A program made the translations under genes and the position numbers. From assembly GCF_040683095.1 (NCBI RefSeq), contig NZ_JBFBCI010000005.1, positions 124,001 to 188,000 of the forward strand: a stretch of 64,000 bases of DNA, read 5' to 3'. Positions within the stretch are counted from its first letter, which is position 1. Each line of letters opens with the position of its first letter. The notes beneath the pieces were generated by a model, which was not told where the DNA came from, did no database searches, and saw only the letters and a list, made by a program, of their open reading frames with translations. This DNA comes from Sphaerisporangium sp040683095. Its GTDB lineage: Bacteria; Actinomycetota; Actinomycetes; Streptosporangiales; Streptosporangiaceae. Shown here piece by piece: positions 53,678-60,822 of this stretch.

Positions 53678-54243
53678 GGCTGCCGACCATTCTCGTACTC
53701 CGTTATGTCATCCGCGTGCGTCAGGGTCAGGCCGATGTCGTCGAGCCCTTCGAGCAGGCGCCAGCGGGTGTAGTCGTCGATCTCGAACCCGGCGACCTCG
53801 CCGCCCCAGCGGACCTGACGTTCGACCAGGTCGACAGTGACCTCGATGGACGTGTCGGCCTCGACGGCGTTCTGCAGGGCCTCGACCGTCTCGGCGGGCA
53901 GGACGATCGGCAGCAGCCCCATCTTGGTGGAGTTGTTGCGGAAGATGTCGCCGAAGCGCGCCGCGACGACGGCGCGGAAGCCGTACTGCTGGAGCGCCCA
54001 GACGGCGTGCTCACGCGAGGAGCCGGTGCCGAAGTCGGGCCCGGTGACCAGGATCGAGGCGCCCGCGTAGGCCGCGTCGTTGAGGACGAACTCCGGGTCC
54101 TCGCGCCAGGCGGCGAACAGGCCCTTCTCGAAGCCGGTGCGGCTGACCTGCTTGAGCCAGACCGCCGGGATGATCTGGTCGGTGTCCACGTTGCTGCGGC
54201 GCAGCGGCACGGCCCGGCCGGTGTGGGTGGTGAAGGCTTCCAT
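53656..54243 (-). CDS. leuD: 3-isopropylmalate dehydratase small subunit
   Basis: The 195-residue protein has the LeuD marks: AVPLRRSNVDTDQIIPA at the start, GPDFGTGSSREHAVWAL and RFGDIFRNNSTKMGLLPI. With LeuC it isomerises 2- to 3-isopropylmalate in leucine synthesis. It is 13 bp after leuC. The next small gene overlaps its end. Confidence 0.97.
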   Translation of the reverse strand: MEAFTTHTGRAVPLRRSNVDTDQIIPAVWLKQVSRTGFEKGLFAAWREDPEFVLNDAAYAGASILVTGPDFGTGSSREHAVWALQQYGFRAVVAARFGDIFRNNSTKMGLLPIVLPAETVEALQNAVEADTSIEVTVDLVERQVRWGGEVAGFEIDDYTRWRLLEGLDDIGLTLTHADDITEYENGRQPWLPTTV

Positions 54244-54256
54244 CTGTCCTGGCTCC

Positions 54257-55633
54257 TTACAGGTCGGCGGGCGCGGTGAGACGGCCGGTCACGGCGGTGG
54301 CGGCGGCGACCGCCGGGGACACCAGATGCGTGCGCCCGCCCTTGCCCTGACGGCCCTCGAAGTTGCGGTTGGAGGTGGAGGCGCTGCGCTCGCCCGGCGC
54401 GAGGGTGTCGGGGTTCATGCCGAGGCACATCGAGCAGCCGGCCTGGCGCCACTCGGCACCCGCGGCCTGGAACACCTCGTGCAGCCCCTCGGCCTCGGCC
54501 TCCGCCTTGACCTGCATGGACCCGGGGACGATCAGCGTGCGCGTGGTGACCTTGCGTCCGCGCAGGATCTCGGCGGCGGCGCGCAGGTCCTCCAGCCGGC
54601 CGTTGGTGCAGGAGCCGACGAAGACGGTGTCGACCTGGACCTGGCTCAGCGGCGTGCCGGGCGTCAGGGCCATGTAGTCGAGCGCGCGGCGGGCGGCGGC
54701 GGGGTCCGAGGTCTCCTCGGGCGCGGGGATCGCGGTGTTCAGCGGCGCGCCCTGCCCCGGGTTGGTGCCCCAGGTGACGAACGGCGAGAGCGTCGAGGCG
54801 TCGATCTCGACGACCGTGTCGAAGACGGCGTCGTCGTCGGTGCGCAGCGACTTCCAGTACTCGACCGCGGCGTCCCAGGCCTCGCCGGACGGCGCGTGGG
54901 CCCGGCCCTTGAGGTAGGCGAAGGTGGTCTCGTCCGGGGCGATCATGCCCGCCCGGGCGCCGGCCTCGATCGACATGTTGCACACCGTCATGCGGCCCTC
55001 CATGGAGAGCTTGCGGACGGCCTCGCCGCGGTACTCGATGATGTGGCCCTGGCCGCCGCCGGTGCCGATCTTGGCGATGATGGCGAGGATCAGGTCCTTG
55101 GCGGTGACGCCGTAGGGCAGCTCGCCCGAGACCTCGATGGCCATCGTCTTCGGCCGGTACGCGGGCAGCGTCTGGGTGGCGAGCACGTGCTCGACCTCGG
55201 AGGTGCCGATGCCGAACGCGATGCCGCCGAACGCGCCGTGGGTGGAGGTGTGCGAGTCGCCGCAGACGATCGTCATGCCCGGCTGGGTGAGGCCGAACTG
55301 CGGGCCGATGATGTGCACCACGCCCTGCCCGGCGTCGCCCATGGGGTGCAGCCGGATACCGAACTCGGCGGCGTTCTTGCGCAGGGTATCGACCTGGGCC
55401 TTGGACACGGGGTCGGCGATGGGGCCGAGGACGGTCGGCACGTTGTGGTCCTCGGTGGCGATGGTCAGCTCGGGACGGCGCACCTTGCGCCCCGCCATGC
55501 GCAGGCCGTCGAACGCCTGCGGGCTGGTCACCTCGTGGATGAGGTGGAGGTCGATGTAGAGCAGGTCCGGCTCGCCGTCGGCACGCCGGACGACGTGCCG
55601 CTCCCATACCTTTTCGGCCAGTGTGCGACCCAT
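54257..55633 (-). CDS. leuC: 3-isopropylmalate dehydratase large subunit
   Basis: The 458-residue protein is of the aconitase family: DHNVPT, CGDSHTSTHGAFG, VFVGSCTNGRLEDL and CSMCLGMNPD, which includes the three iron-sulfur cluster cysteines (C in SCTNG, and CSMC). The ATG at 55633 follows GGAGGCG. Its promoter region is shared with the divergent ndgR gene, which is known in Streptomyces to control leuCD. Confidence 0.97.
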   Translation of the reverse strand: MGRTLAEKVWERHVVRRADGEPDLLYIDLHLIHEVTSPQAFDGLRMAGRKVRRPELTIATEDHNVPTVLGPIADPVSKAQVDTLRKNAAEFGIRLHPMGDAGQGVVHIIGPQFGLTQPGMTIVCGDSHTSTHGAFGGIAFGIGTSEVEHVLATQTLPAYRPKTMAIEVSGELPYGVTAKDLILAIIAKIGTGGGQGHIIEYRGEAVRKLSMEGRMTVCNMSIEAGARAGMIAPDETTFAYLKGRAHAPSGEAWDAAVEYWKSLRTDDDAVFDTVVEIDASTLSPFVTWGTNPGQGAPLNTAIPAPEETSDPAAARRALDYMALTPGTPLSQVQVDTVFVGSCTNGRLEDLRAAAEILRGRKVTTRTLIVPGSMQVKAEAEAEGLHEVFQAAGAEWRQAGCSMCLGMNPDTLAPGERSASTSNRNFEGRQGKGGRTHLVSPAVAAATAVTGRLTAPADL

Positions 55634-55671
55634 GTCGTGAACGCCTCCTTGCGTTTCAGGCCCCCGGCACG

Positions 55672-55708
55672 TCTCAGAAAATAAGACGGAAATTTCGGGA
55701 TATGGACA
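55672..55708. promoter_or_regulatory. First copy of a 37-bp direct repeat at leuC
   Basis: Runs from TCTCAGAAAATAAGACGG to TATGGACA, about 40 bp upstream of leuC. It matches the copy at 55743-55779 in 28 of 37 positions with no gaps. It is a likely NdgR (IclR-type) binding element. Confidence 0.6.
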
Positions 55709-55742
55709 GCCTACCGATCGTTCGCGTAGATACCCAGTTGCA

Positions 55743-55779
55743 TCTCGGATAGCGAGACGGCAGTATCGGGGTATGGACA
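55743..55779. promoter_or_regulatory. Second copy of the 37-bp repeat, spanning the ndgR start
   Basis: Runs from TCTCGGATAGCGAGACGG to TATGGACA and includes the ndgR ATG at 55773. The inner TCTCG-N4-CGAGA dyad (about 55743-55756) is intact here but decayed in the other copy. Binding here would block ndgR itself. Confidence 0.6.
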
Positions 55780-56489
55780 ACTCTAGCGGAGTCGGCGTAC
55801 TCGACAAGGCCGTGCTCGTGCTCAACGCCCTTGAGGCGGGCCCCGCGTCCCTGGCACAACTCGTCCAGGCCACCGGGCTGGCCCGCCCCACCGCCCACCG
55901 TCTCGCCGTCGCCCTGGAGCACCACCGCATCGTCTCCCGTGACACCCAGGGCCGCTTCATCCTCGGCCCCCGGCTCTCCGAGCTGTCCGCCGCCGCCGGC
56001 GAGGACCGCCTGCTCGCCGTCGCCTCCCCCGTCCTCACCCAGCTTCGCGACCAGACCGGCGAGAGCGCCCAGCTCTACCGCAGACAGGGCGACGAGCGCG
56101 TGTGCGTGGCCGCCGCCGAGCGCGCGAGCGGCCTGCGCGACACCGTCCCCGTGGGCACGGCCCTGCCGATGACCGCCGGGTCCGCCGCCCAGGTGCTGCT
56201 GGCCTGGGAGGAGCCCGACCGCCTCCACCGCGGCCTGCGCGGCGCCAAGTTCACCGCCGCCACGCTGGCCAGCGTGCGCCGGCGCAGCTGGGCGCACAGC
56301 ATCGGCGAGCGCGAGCAGGGCGTCGCCAGCGTCTCGGCGCCGATCCGCGGCGCGGGCGGCAAGGTGATCGCCGCGGTCTCCGTCTCCGGCCCGATCGAGC
56401 GCCTCACGCGCACCCCCGGCCGCATCCACGCCGCCCCCGTCGTGGCCGCCGCCGAGCGCATCACCGAGGCGATGCGCCGGGCCAACTGA
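55773..56489 (+). CDS. ndgR: IclR family regulator NdgR
   Basis: The 238-residue protein has a winged helix (LAQLVQATGLARPTAHRLAV, residues about 28-55) and an IclR effector domain (GESAQLYRRQGDERVCVAAAE ... GVASVSAPIRGAGGKVIAA). Sequence and place, divergent from leuCD, match NdgR of Streptomyces and its mycobacterial counterpart, which control leucine and other amino-acid genes. The ATG lies in the second 37-bp repeat, and there is no ribosome binding site, only CAGTAT six bases earlier, so a leaderless message is likely. Confidence 0.95.
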   Translation: MDNSSGVGVLDKAVLVLNALEAGPASLAQLVQATGLARPTAHRLAVALEHHRIVSRDTQGRFILGPRLSELSAAAGEDRLLAVASPVLTQLRDQTGESAQLYRRQGDERVCVAAAERASGLRDTVPVGTALPMTAGSAAQVLLAWEEPDRLHRGLRGAKFTAATLASVRRRSWAHSIGEREQGVASVSAPIRGAGGKVIAAVSVSGPIERLTRTPGRIHAAPVVAAAERITEAMRRAN

Positions 56490-56608
56490 CCCGCTGTTCG
56501 CGCAGGGCAGAGGGCAGTACGGGCCGGTCGGCGACCCGCTCGCCGATTGAGTCCGGAAGCAGGGCCAACTGATTAGAGACGGCCGCCGCCAAGCACTAGC
56601 CTGGCGGA

Positions 56609-58354
56609 GTGACAGATCGCATCGAGGCAGCCGCATCGGAGCTGCGCCCCCTCCTTCAAGAGTTCATTCTCTGGGCACCCCAACACGCACCGGACAGTGA
56701 TCCCGACATGGTGGGACCGGCCGCTCTCTGGCACCGCCTGATCGCCCGCGACGACGTCCACCTGTGGAAACGCGGCGACCTCCGCCCGGTCCTGGTGGAG
56801 CGCATGCCGCAGGTCGTGGAGGATCCCGACACGGCGGCAGACGGCATGATCCCGGCCGTCCGCGCCTACCTCACCTTCCTGTCCGAGACCGGCCGGCTGG
56901 CCAAGGACTCGGACGACCTCGACGACCTGCTCGACGGGCTCGACGCGATCGAGGACGACTTCGTCGAGGCCATGGAGGAGGTCATCGGCGAGCGCGAGTG
57001 GGACGAAGAGGACGAGGACGAAGATCTCGACGAGGAGGAGGTCGAGGGCCTCGGCGACTTCGAGCCCTTCGCCGACGAGCTCGCCGACCTGCCGACCATC
57101 CGCCTGCGCCCCGACGCCCAGCTGGCCGACGAGGCCCGCGCCGTCCCGCTCATCTCCAAGGCCCGCGATCTGGCCGCCTGGGTGGGCACCGCGCGCAAGG
57201 TCGGCGAAGAGACGCTGCTGAGCGACGACGAGATCCGCGAGGCGCTCGCCATCGTCGGCCTGCCCGAGCCCGCCGAACGCCCGCTGGCCCAGGCCGTCCC
57301 CGCGCTGTGGAACCTGTGGAACCTCGCGGTCGACCTGGAGTTCCTCACCCCCGACGGCGAGGACACCGTCAGCGTCGACGAGGACACCGCGGCGTGGCCG
57401 TTCGAGAACGACGAGGACGTCCTGGACGCCTGGATGCTCGGGCTCCACTCCGTCGACTACGGCGACCCCGAGCTGGACGACGACGATCTGACGCTCGCGC
57501 TGTCCGGGCTCACCCGCGCGCTGCTGGTCCGCCTGCTGCTGGCCGGCGGCGAGCGTCCGCTCGGCGAGCTCACCGAGGAGCTCTCCGAGGCCGCCGCCGA
57601 GTTCGACGACCTCGGCGCCACCGCCTGGGCCGAGGCGGGCGACCCGCTGGCCTCCGTCGTCGAGTGGCTCACCGGCTACGGCATGGTCACCGCAGACGCC
57701 GGGCGCGTGCGCCTGACGCCGCTCGGCACCGAGGGCGTGGTCCACCTGCTGGACGACGACGACATCGAGGTGGACGCGCGCCCCGCGATCGACGCGATGA
57801 CCGCTCTCGACCTGCTGTCACTCAGCGCCGACCTGCCCGAGGAGGAAGCCGACGCCGAGTTCGCCGCCTGGATGAAGCTGCGCGACCCCGCCACGGCCGC
57901 CGAGGAGCTCCTCGCCGCCGCCGCCGAGGACGAGGCCGACGCACTGATCCGCGTGCAGGCGGCCAGCCTGGTCGGCTCGCTCGGGCCCGTCGCCGTCCCC
58001 GCCTGGCAGGAGGCGCTCAAGGAGGCCTCGCTGCGCCCGTACGCCGCGACGCACCTCGCCCAGCTCGGCGTCGTCGGCGCGCCCGAGCCGAGCCAGAGCG
58101 ACACCCACTGGCTGATCCTCGACATGTGGACGATCTCGGCGGGCCTCGGCACGCCGGAGTTCGTCAGCAGCCTGCACGACATCGGGCCGGCGCCCGTGCT
58201 GGGCAATCTGCTGGAGGTCATCTGGAAGGTGCCGCACCCGCACGTCGAGGAGCTGCTGGAGGCGATCGGCGAGGCCCACCCCGACCGGCAGGTCGCCAAG
58301 GCGGCCAAGCGGGCGCTGTTCAAGGCGCGCTCGCGCTCCGGGCAGGCCGATTGA
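56609..58354 (+). CDS. Large acidic protein of unknown function
   Basis: The 581-residue protein is strongly acidic, with a run of Asp/Glu near residues 130-155 (EREWDEEDEDEDLDEEEVEG) and no membrane part. Residues 400-581 look like HEAT-type helical repeats (AALL.. VQAASLVGSLGPVAVPAWQE, PHVEELLEAIGEAHPDRQVA). It is actinobacterial in style but I cannot name a function. A TAGCCT -10-like box ends six bases before the GTG at 56609, with no ribosome binding site (leaderless). The TnpB element begins just after its stop. Confidence 0.8.
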   Translation: MTDRIEAAASELRPLLQEFILWAPQHAPDSDPDMVGPAALWHRLIARDDVHLWKRGDLRPVLVERMPQVVEDPDTAADGMIPAVRAYLTFLSETGRLAKDSDDLDDLLDGLDAIEDDFVEAMEEVIGEREWDEEDEDEDLDEEEVEGLGDFEPFADELADLPTIRLRPDAQLADEARAVPLISKARDLAAWVGTARKVGEETLLSDDEIREALAIVGLPEPAERPLAQAVPALWNLWNLAVDLEFLTPDGEDTVSVDEDTAAWPFENDEDVLDAWMLGLHSVDYGDPELDDDDLTLALSGLTRALLVRLLLAGGERPLGELTEELSEAAAEFDDLGATAWAEAGDPLASVVEWLTGYGMVTADAGRVRLTPLGTEGVVHLLDDDDIEVDARPAIDAMTALDLLSLSADLPEEEADAEFAAWMKLRDPATAAEELLAAAAEDEADALIRVQAASLVGSLGPVAVPAWQEALKEASLRPYAATHLAQLGVVGAPEPSQSDTHWLILDMWTISAGLGTPEFVSSLHDIGPAPVLGNLLEVIWKVPHPHVEELLEAIGEAHPDRQVAKAAKRALFKARSRSGQAD

Positions 58355-58360
58355 CGCGCT

Positions 58361-58414
58361 CCCCGGGCTGAAGGGACCCCGTTGCTGAGGCAACGGGGTC
58401 TTGAAGGCCCGGGG
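58361..58414. mobile_element. Terminal hairpin of the TnpB element (RE side)
   Basis: An outer CCCCGGGC/GCCCGGGG pair encloses a perfect inner stem GACCCCGTTGC-TGAG-GCAACGGGGTC (58375-58400). It lies at the tnpB 3' side, 23 bp past its stop, where IS605-family elements carry the right-end hairpin and the guide-RNA scaffold end. It also lies directly after the preceding host gene, marking the element border. Confidence 0.75.
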
Positions 58415-58436
58415 ATTCCGCCTGTGCCGCGCATGC

Positions 58437-59699
58437 TCACGCGGCGGCACTTCGGTGGCTTCCTGCTTCCTCGACCGCGCCCTTCCCACCGCGCCGGGGC
58501 GCGGAGGTCCGGGTCTTACCAGTCTCCACAGGCGTTTTGGGTCTCCGCTTCCCGCCCATCTCAGGCACGGGTTTCCGTCCAGCGGCGACCTGCCGCCTCC
58601 CGGCGGCCAGGATGTTACGCGCGGCGTTGACATCCCGATCGTGGACCACCCCGCACGGGCAACTCCACGACCGGACCTTCAGCGGCATCGACCCGGCGAC
58701 GGCCCCGCAGTCCGAGCACAGCTTGGAGGAGGGGAACCACCGGTCGATCCGATGAAAGACCCGCCCGTACAGCGCGGCCTTGTACTCCAGCATCCCGACA
58801 AAGGATGACCAGCCCGCGTCATGCACAGACTTGGCCAGCCGGGTGCGCGCCAGTCCCTTGACCGCCAGATCTTCCACGTAGATCGCTTGGTTCTCGCGAA
58901 CTATCCGAGTGGACTGCCGATGGTGGAACTCACGGCGCGCGTCGGCGACCCTCGCATGCTGCCGGGCGACCTTCCGCCGGGCCTTGGCCCTGTTGCTCGA
59001 CCCCTTGACCTTGCGCGACAGCGCCCGCTGGAGCTTCTTGAGTTTCTTCTCCGTCCGGCGCAGGAAACGCGGCGAGTCGATCTTCCGCCCGTCGGACAAG
59101 ACCGCGAAGTGCCCCAACCCCAGATCGATCCCTGTCTCGGACTCGACAGGTGCAAGGGGTCGCTGTTCGACGTCGACGACGAACGAGGCGAAATACCTGC
59201 CGGCCGCGTCCTTGACCACCGTCACACTGGACGGTCCGGCGGGCAAGGCGCGCGACCAGCGGACCTCCACGTCCCCGATCTTCGGCAGGCGCAACCTCCC
59301 GCCGGGCGTGACACAGAAGCGGGCGTTCTTCGTGAAGCGGACCGCCTGCCGGTTGTCCTTCCGGGACCGGAACCGGGGCGGGCCCACCTTCGGCCCCTTC
59401 CGCCTCCCGCTGACCGAGTCGAAAAAGTTCCGGTACGCCTGGTTCAAGTCCGCCAGCGCCTGCTGCAACACCACAGCCGACACCTCACCAAGCCAGGAGC
59501 GCCCAGGCGTCCTCTTCGCCTCGGAAATGACCCGCTTGGACAACTCACCGTCCGAAACGTACGGCAGCCCGGCCGCGTGGGCGTCGGTCCGTGCGCGCAG
59601 CCCGTCGTTGAACACCACCCGCGCGCACCCGAACGCCTTGGCCAGCTCGGTACGCTGACCAGCGGTCGGGTAGAGGCGGAAGTTGTACCTGAGCTGCAA
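58437..59699 (-). mobile_element. tnpB: TnpB (IS605 OrfB) RNA-guided nuclease gene, no TnpA
   Basis: From a TTG at 59699 (MQLRYNFRLYPT) the protein has 420 residues. The RuvC-like site is complete: Asp192 in GIDLGLG, Glu276 in IYVEDLAVKGL and Asp356 in HDRDVNAARNIL. A zinc finger (CSDCGAV...CPCGVVHDRD) lies between the last two. The N-terminal helical region and the basic C-terminal tail look intact. TnpB proteins cut DNA guided by an RNA made from the element's right end. No TnpA transposase is present, so the element would need one in trans. The protein's last 50 residues are Arg/Gly/Lys-rich, as expected where the coding end overlaps the RNA scaffold. Confidence 0.93.
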
Positions 59700-59737
59700 G
59701 GCGTCAACGGTATCCCGGTACCGGGCCGGGCGAATGA

Positions 59738-59883
59738 GTGTTCGAGAACTCGCGACCACCTGGGGCGCCTACTTCTTCACCGGTGAGCCGGCCATCGCCG
59801 AACGCCACGGCGAACCCCGCACCATCCTCGTCCACCACGCCCGGCGGATCGAACGGCACAACCATCTCGACTCCGCCGGGTAA
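59738..59883 (+). pseudogene. 3' remnant of a host gene cut by the TnpB element
   Basis: About 48 codons on the plus strand, with good GC third positions, read RELATTWGAYFFTGEPAIAE then ERHNHLDSAG and a TAA at 59881-59883. A real intrinsic terminator follows directly. The frame has no proper start; the TnpB element lies where its 5' part should be. I do not recognise the protein. Confidence 0.5.
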
Positions 59884-59884
59884 C

Positions 59885-59915
59885 GCCGATCCGCCCTTGG
59901 CGGCGGATCGGCTTT
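59885..59915 (+). terminator. Intrinsic terminator after the gene remnant
   Basis: GCCGATCCGCC and GGCGGATCGGC form a perfect 11-bp stem, followed by TTT, right behind the TAA at 59883. Confidence 0.8.
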
Positions 59916-59930
59916 CCTGCCCCGCTACGC

Positions 59931-59980
59931 GGGACAGTCCCCTTCACCCCCGGCCTGAAGGCCGGAGCACTACGGACTAA
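59931..59980. other. IS605-end-like palindrome without a transposase gene
   Basis: CCGGCCTGAAGGCCGG, followed by AGCACTACGGA, resembles the ends of actinomycete IS605/TnpB elements and shares the word TGAAGGCC with the hairpin at 58361-58414. It may be a solo or decayed element end. Confidence 0.35.
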
Positions 59981-60059
59981 CCCGGTATCCGCCGGGCGCG
60001 CCGCTCACGCGGCCTGGGGGACGCCTCCAGGCCGCGGCCCTGGGCGGGACCCCGGGAAC

Positions 60060-60097
60060 GCGAAAACCCCCGGAAAACGCGTTTCCGAGGGTTTTCG
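60060..60097 (-). terminator. Terminator of the tRNA-Glu pair
   Basis: On the minus strand CGAAAACCC...CGGAAA pairs with TTTCCG...GGGTTTTCG around a short loop, 7 bp after the first tRNA-Glu gene. Confidence 0.75.
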
Positions 60098-60103
60098 ACC
60101 TTG

Positions 60104-60176
60104 TAGCCCCGACCGGATTCGAACCGGCGCTACCGCCTTGAGAGGGCGGCGTCCTAGGCCACTAGACGACGGAGCC
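60104..60176 (-). tRNA. tRNA-Glu (CTC)
   Basis: A 73-base cloverleaf with a CTCTCAA anticodon loop (anticodon CTC at centre), T-loop GGTTCGAATCC and D-arm with TGGCC. The acceptor has a G1-U72 and an internal U-G wobble. Nearly identical to the copy at 60216-60288 except in the acceptor stem and a few arm bases. Confidence 0.93.
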
Positions 60177-60215
60177 TGGCCTGCTTGATCTCGATCTCTC
60201 GACACCGCGGCGTGG

Positions 60216-60288
60216 TAGTCCCGACCGGATTCGAACCGGCGTTACCGCCTTGAGAGGGCGGCGTCCTAGGCCACTAGACGACGGGACC
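60216..60288 (-). tRNA. tRNA-Glu (CTC), second copy
   Basis: A 73-base cloverleaf with CTCTCAA anticodon loop. It precedes the other tRNA-Glu by 39 bp on the same strand; the two probably share a transcript. The acceptor GGTCCCG/CGGGACT is better paired than in the other copy. Confidence 0.93.
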
Positions 60289-60458
60289 TCGCGCGCTGCG
60301 TATCTGGACCCAAATCTCTGGATCCGAGATCTCGAACCGAGGGAGGCGCCCTTCCGGACGCCTCGCAACGGGCGTAACTCTACCGCACCCGCGAGAGCAC
60401 GGCCAAACCGATGGTCATGACCTGGCGACCCGCTCGCCCGGATCACCGGAAAACGAAA

Positions 60459-60487
60459 ACGCCTATGTCTCTGAGAGACATAGGCGT
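60459..60487 (-). terminator. Intrinsic terminator of tRNA-Gln
   Basis: ACGCCTATGTCTC and GAGACATAGGCGT form a perfect 13-bp stem with a 3-base loop. On the minus strand it is followed by TTTTCGTTTTCC, a proper T-run. Confidence 0.88.
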
Positions 60488-60502
60488 CGTTGCGGATGAC
60501 CG

Positions 60503-60574
60503 CTGGGGTACCAGGACTCGAACCTAGACTAGCTGAACCAGAATCAGCCGGGCTGCCAATTACCCCATACCCCA
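60503..60574 (-). tRNA. tRNA-Gln (CTG)
   Basis: A 72-base cloverleaf: acceptor TGGGGTA/TACCCCA, anticodon stem GCTGA/TCAGC with loop TTCTGGT (anticodon CTG), T-loop GGTTCGAGTCC, discriminator G. It is not encoded with a glutaminyl-tRNA synthetase; most actinomycetes charge it through GluRS and GatCAB, and GluRS is encoded nearby. Confidence 0.93.
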
Positions 60575-60822
60575 TTGCTCGCGGGCCCTACTTGCCGTGG
60601 GCCTCGCTCGCGACTCCGAAAGAATAGCCCAGCTTGGGGGCCAAGACCAAAACGATTGCCGAACCGCCGGATTCCTCCTGGTGAGCCCGTCGTTCGGCCG
60701 CCTCGGGCGCCCTCCGCCGCGCGCGGCCCTCACGTCTCCAGGCGCCCGAATCGGCGGTACCGAGCATGCCCAGGCTGTGTAACCCTTCAGGGAAGACATT
60801 TGCCACGTGAGGAGCAGGCGCG

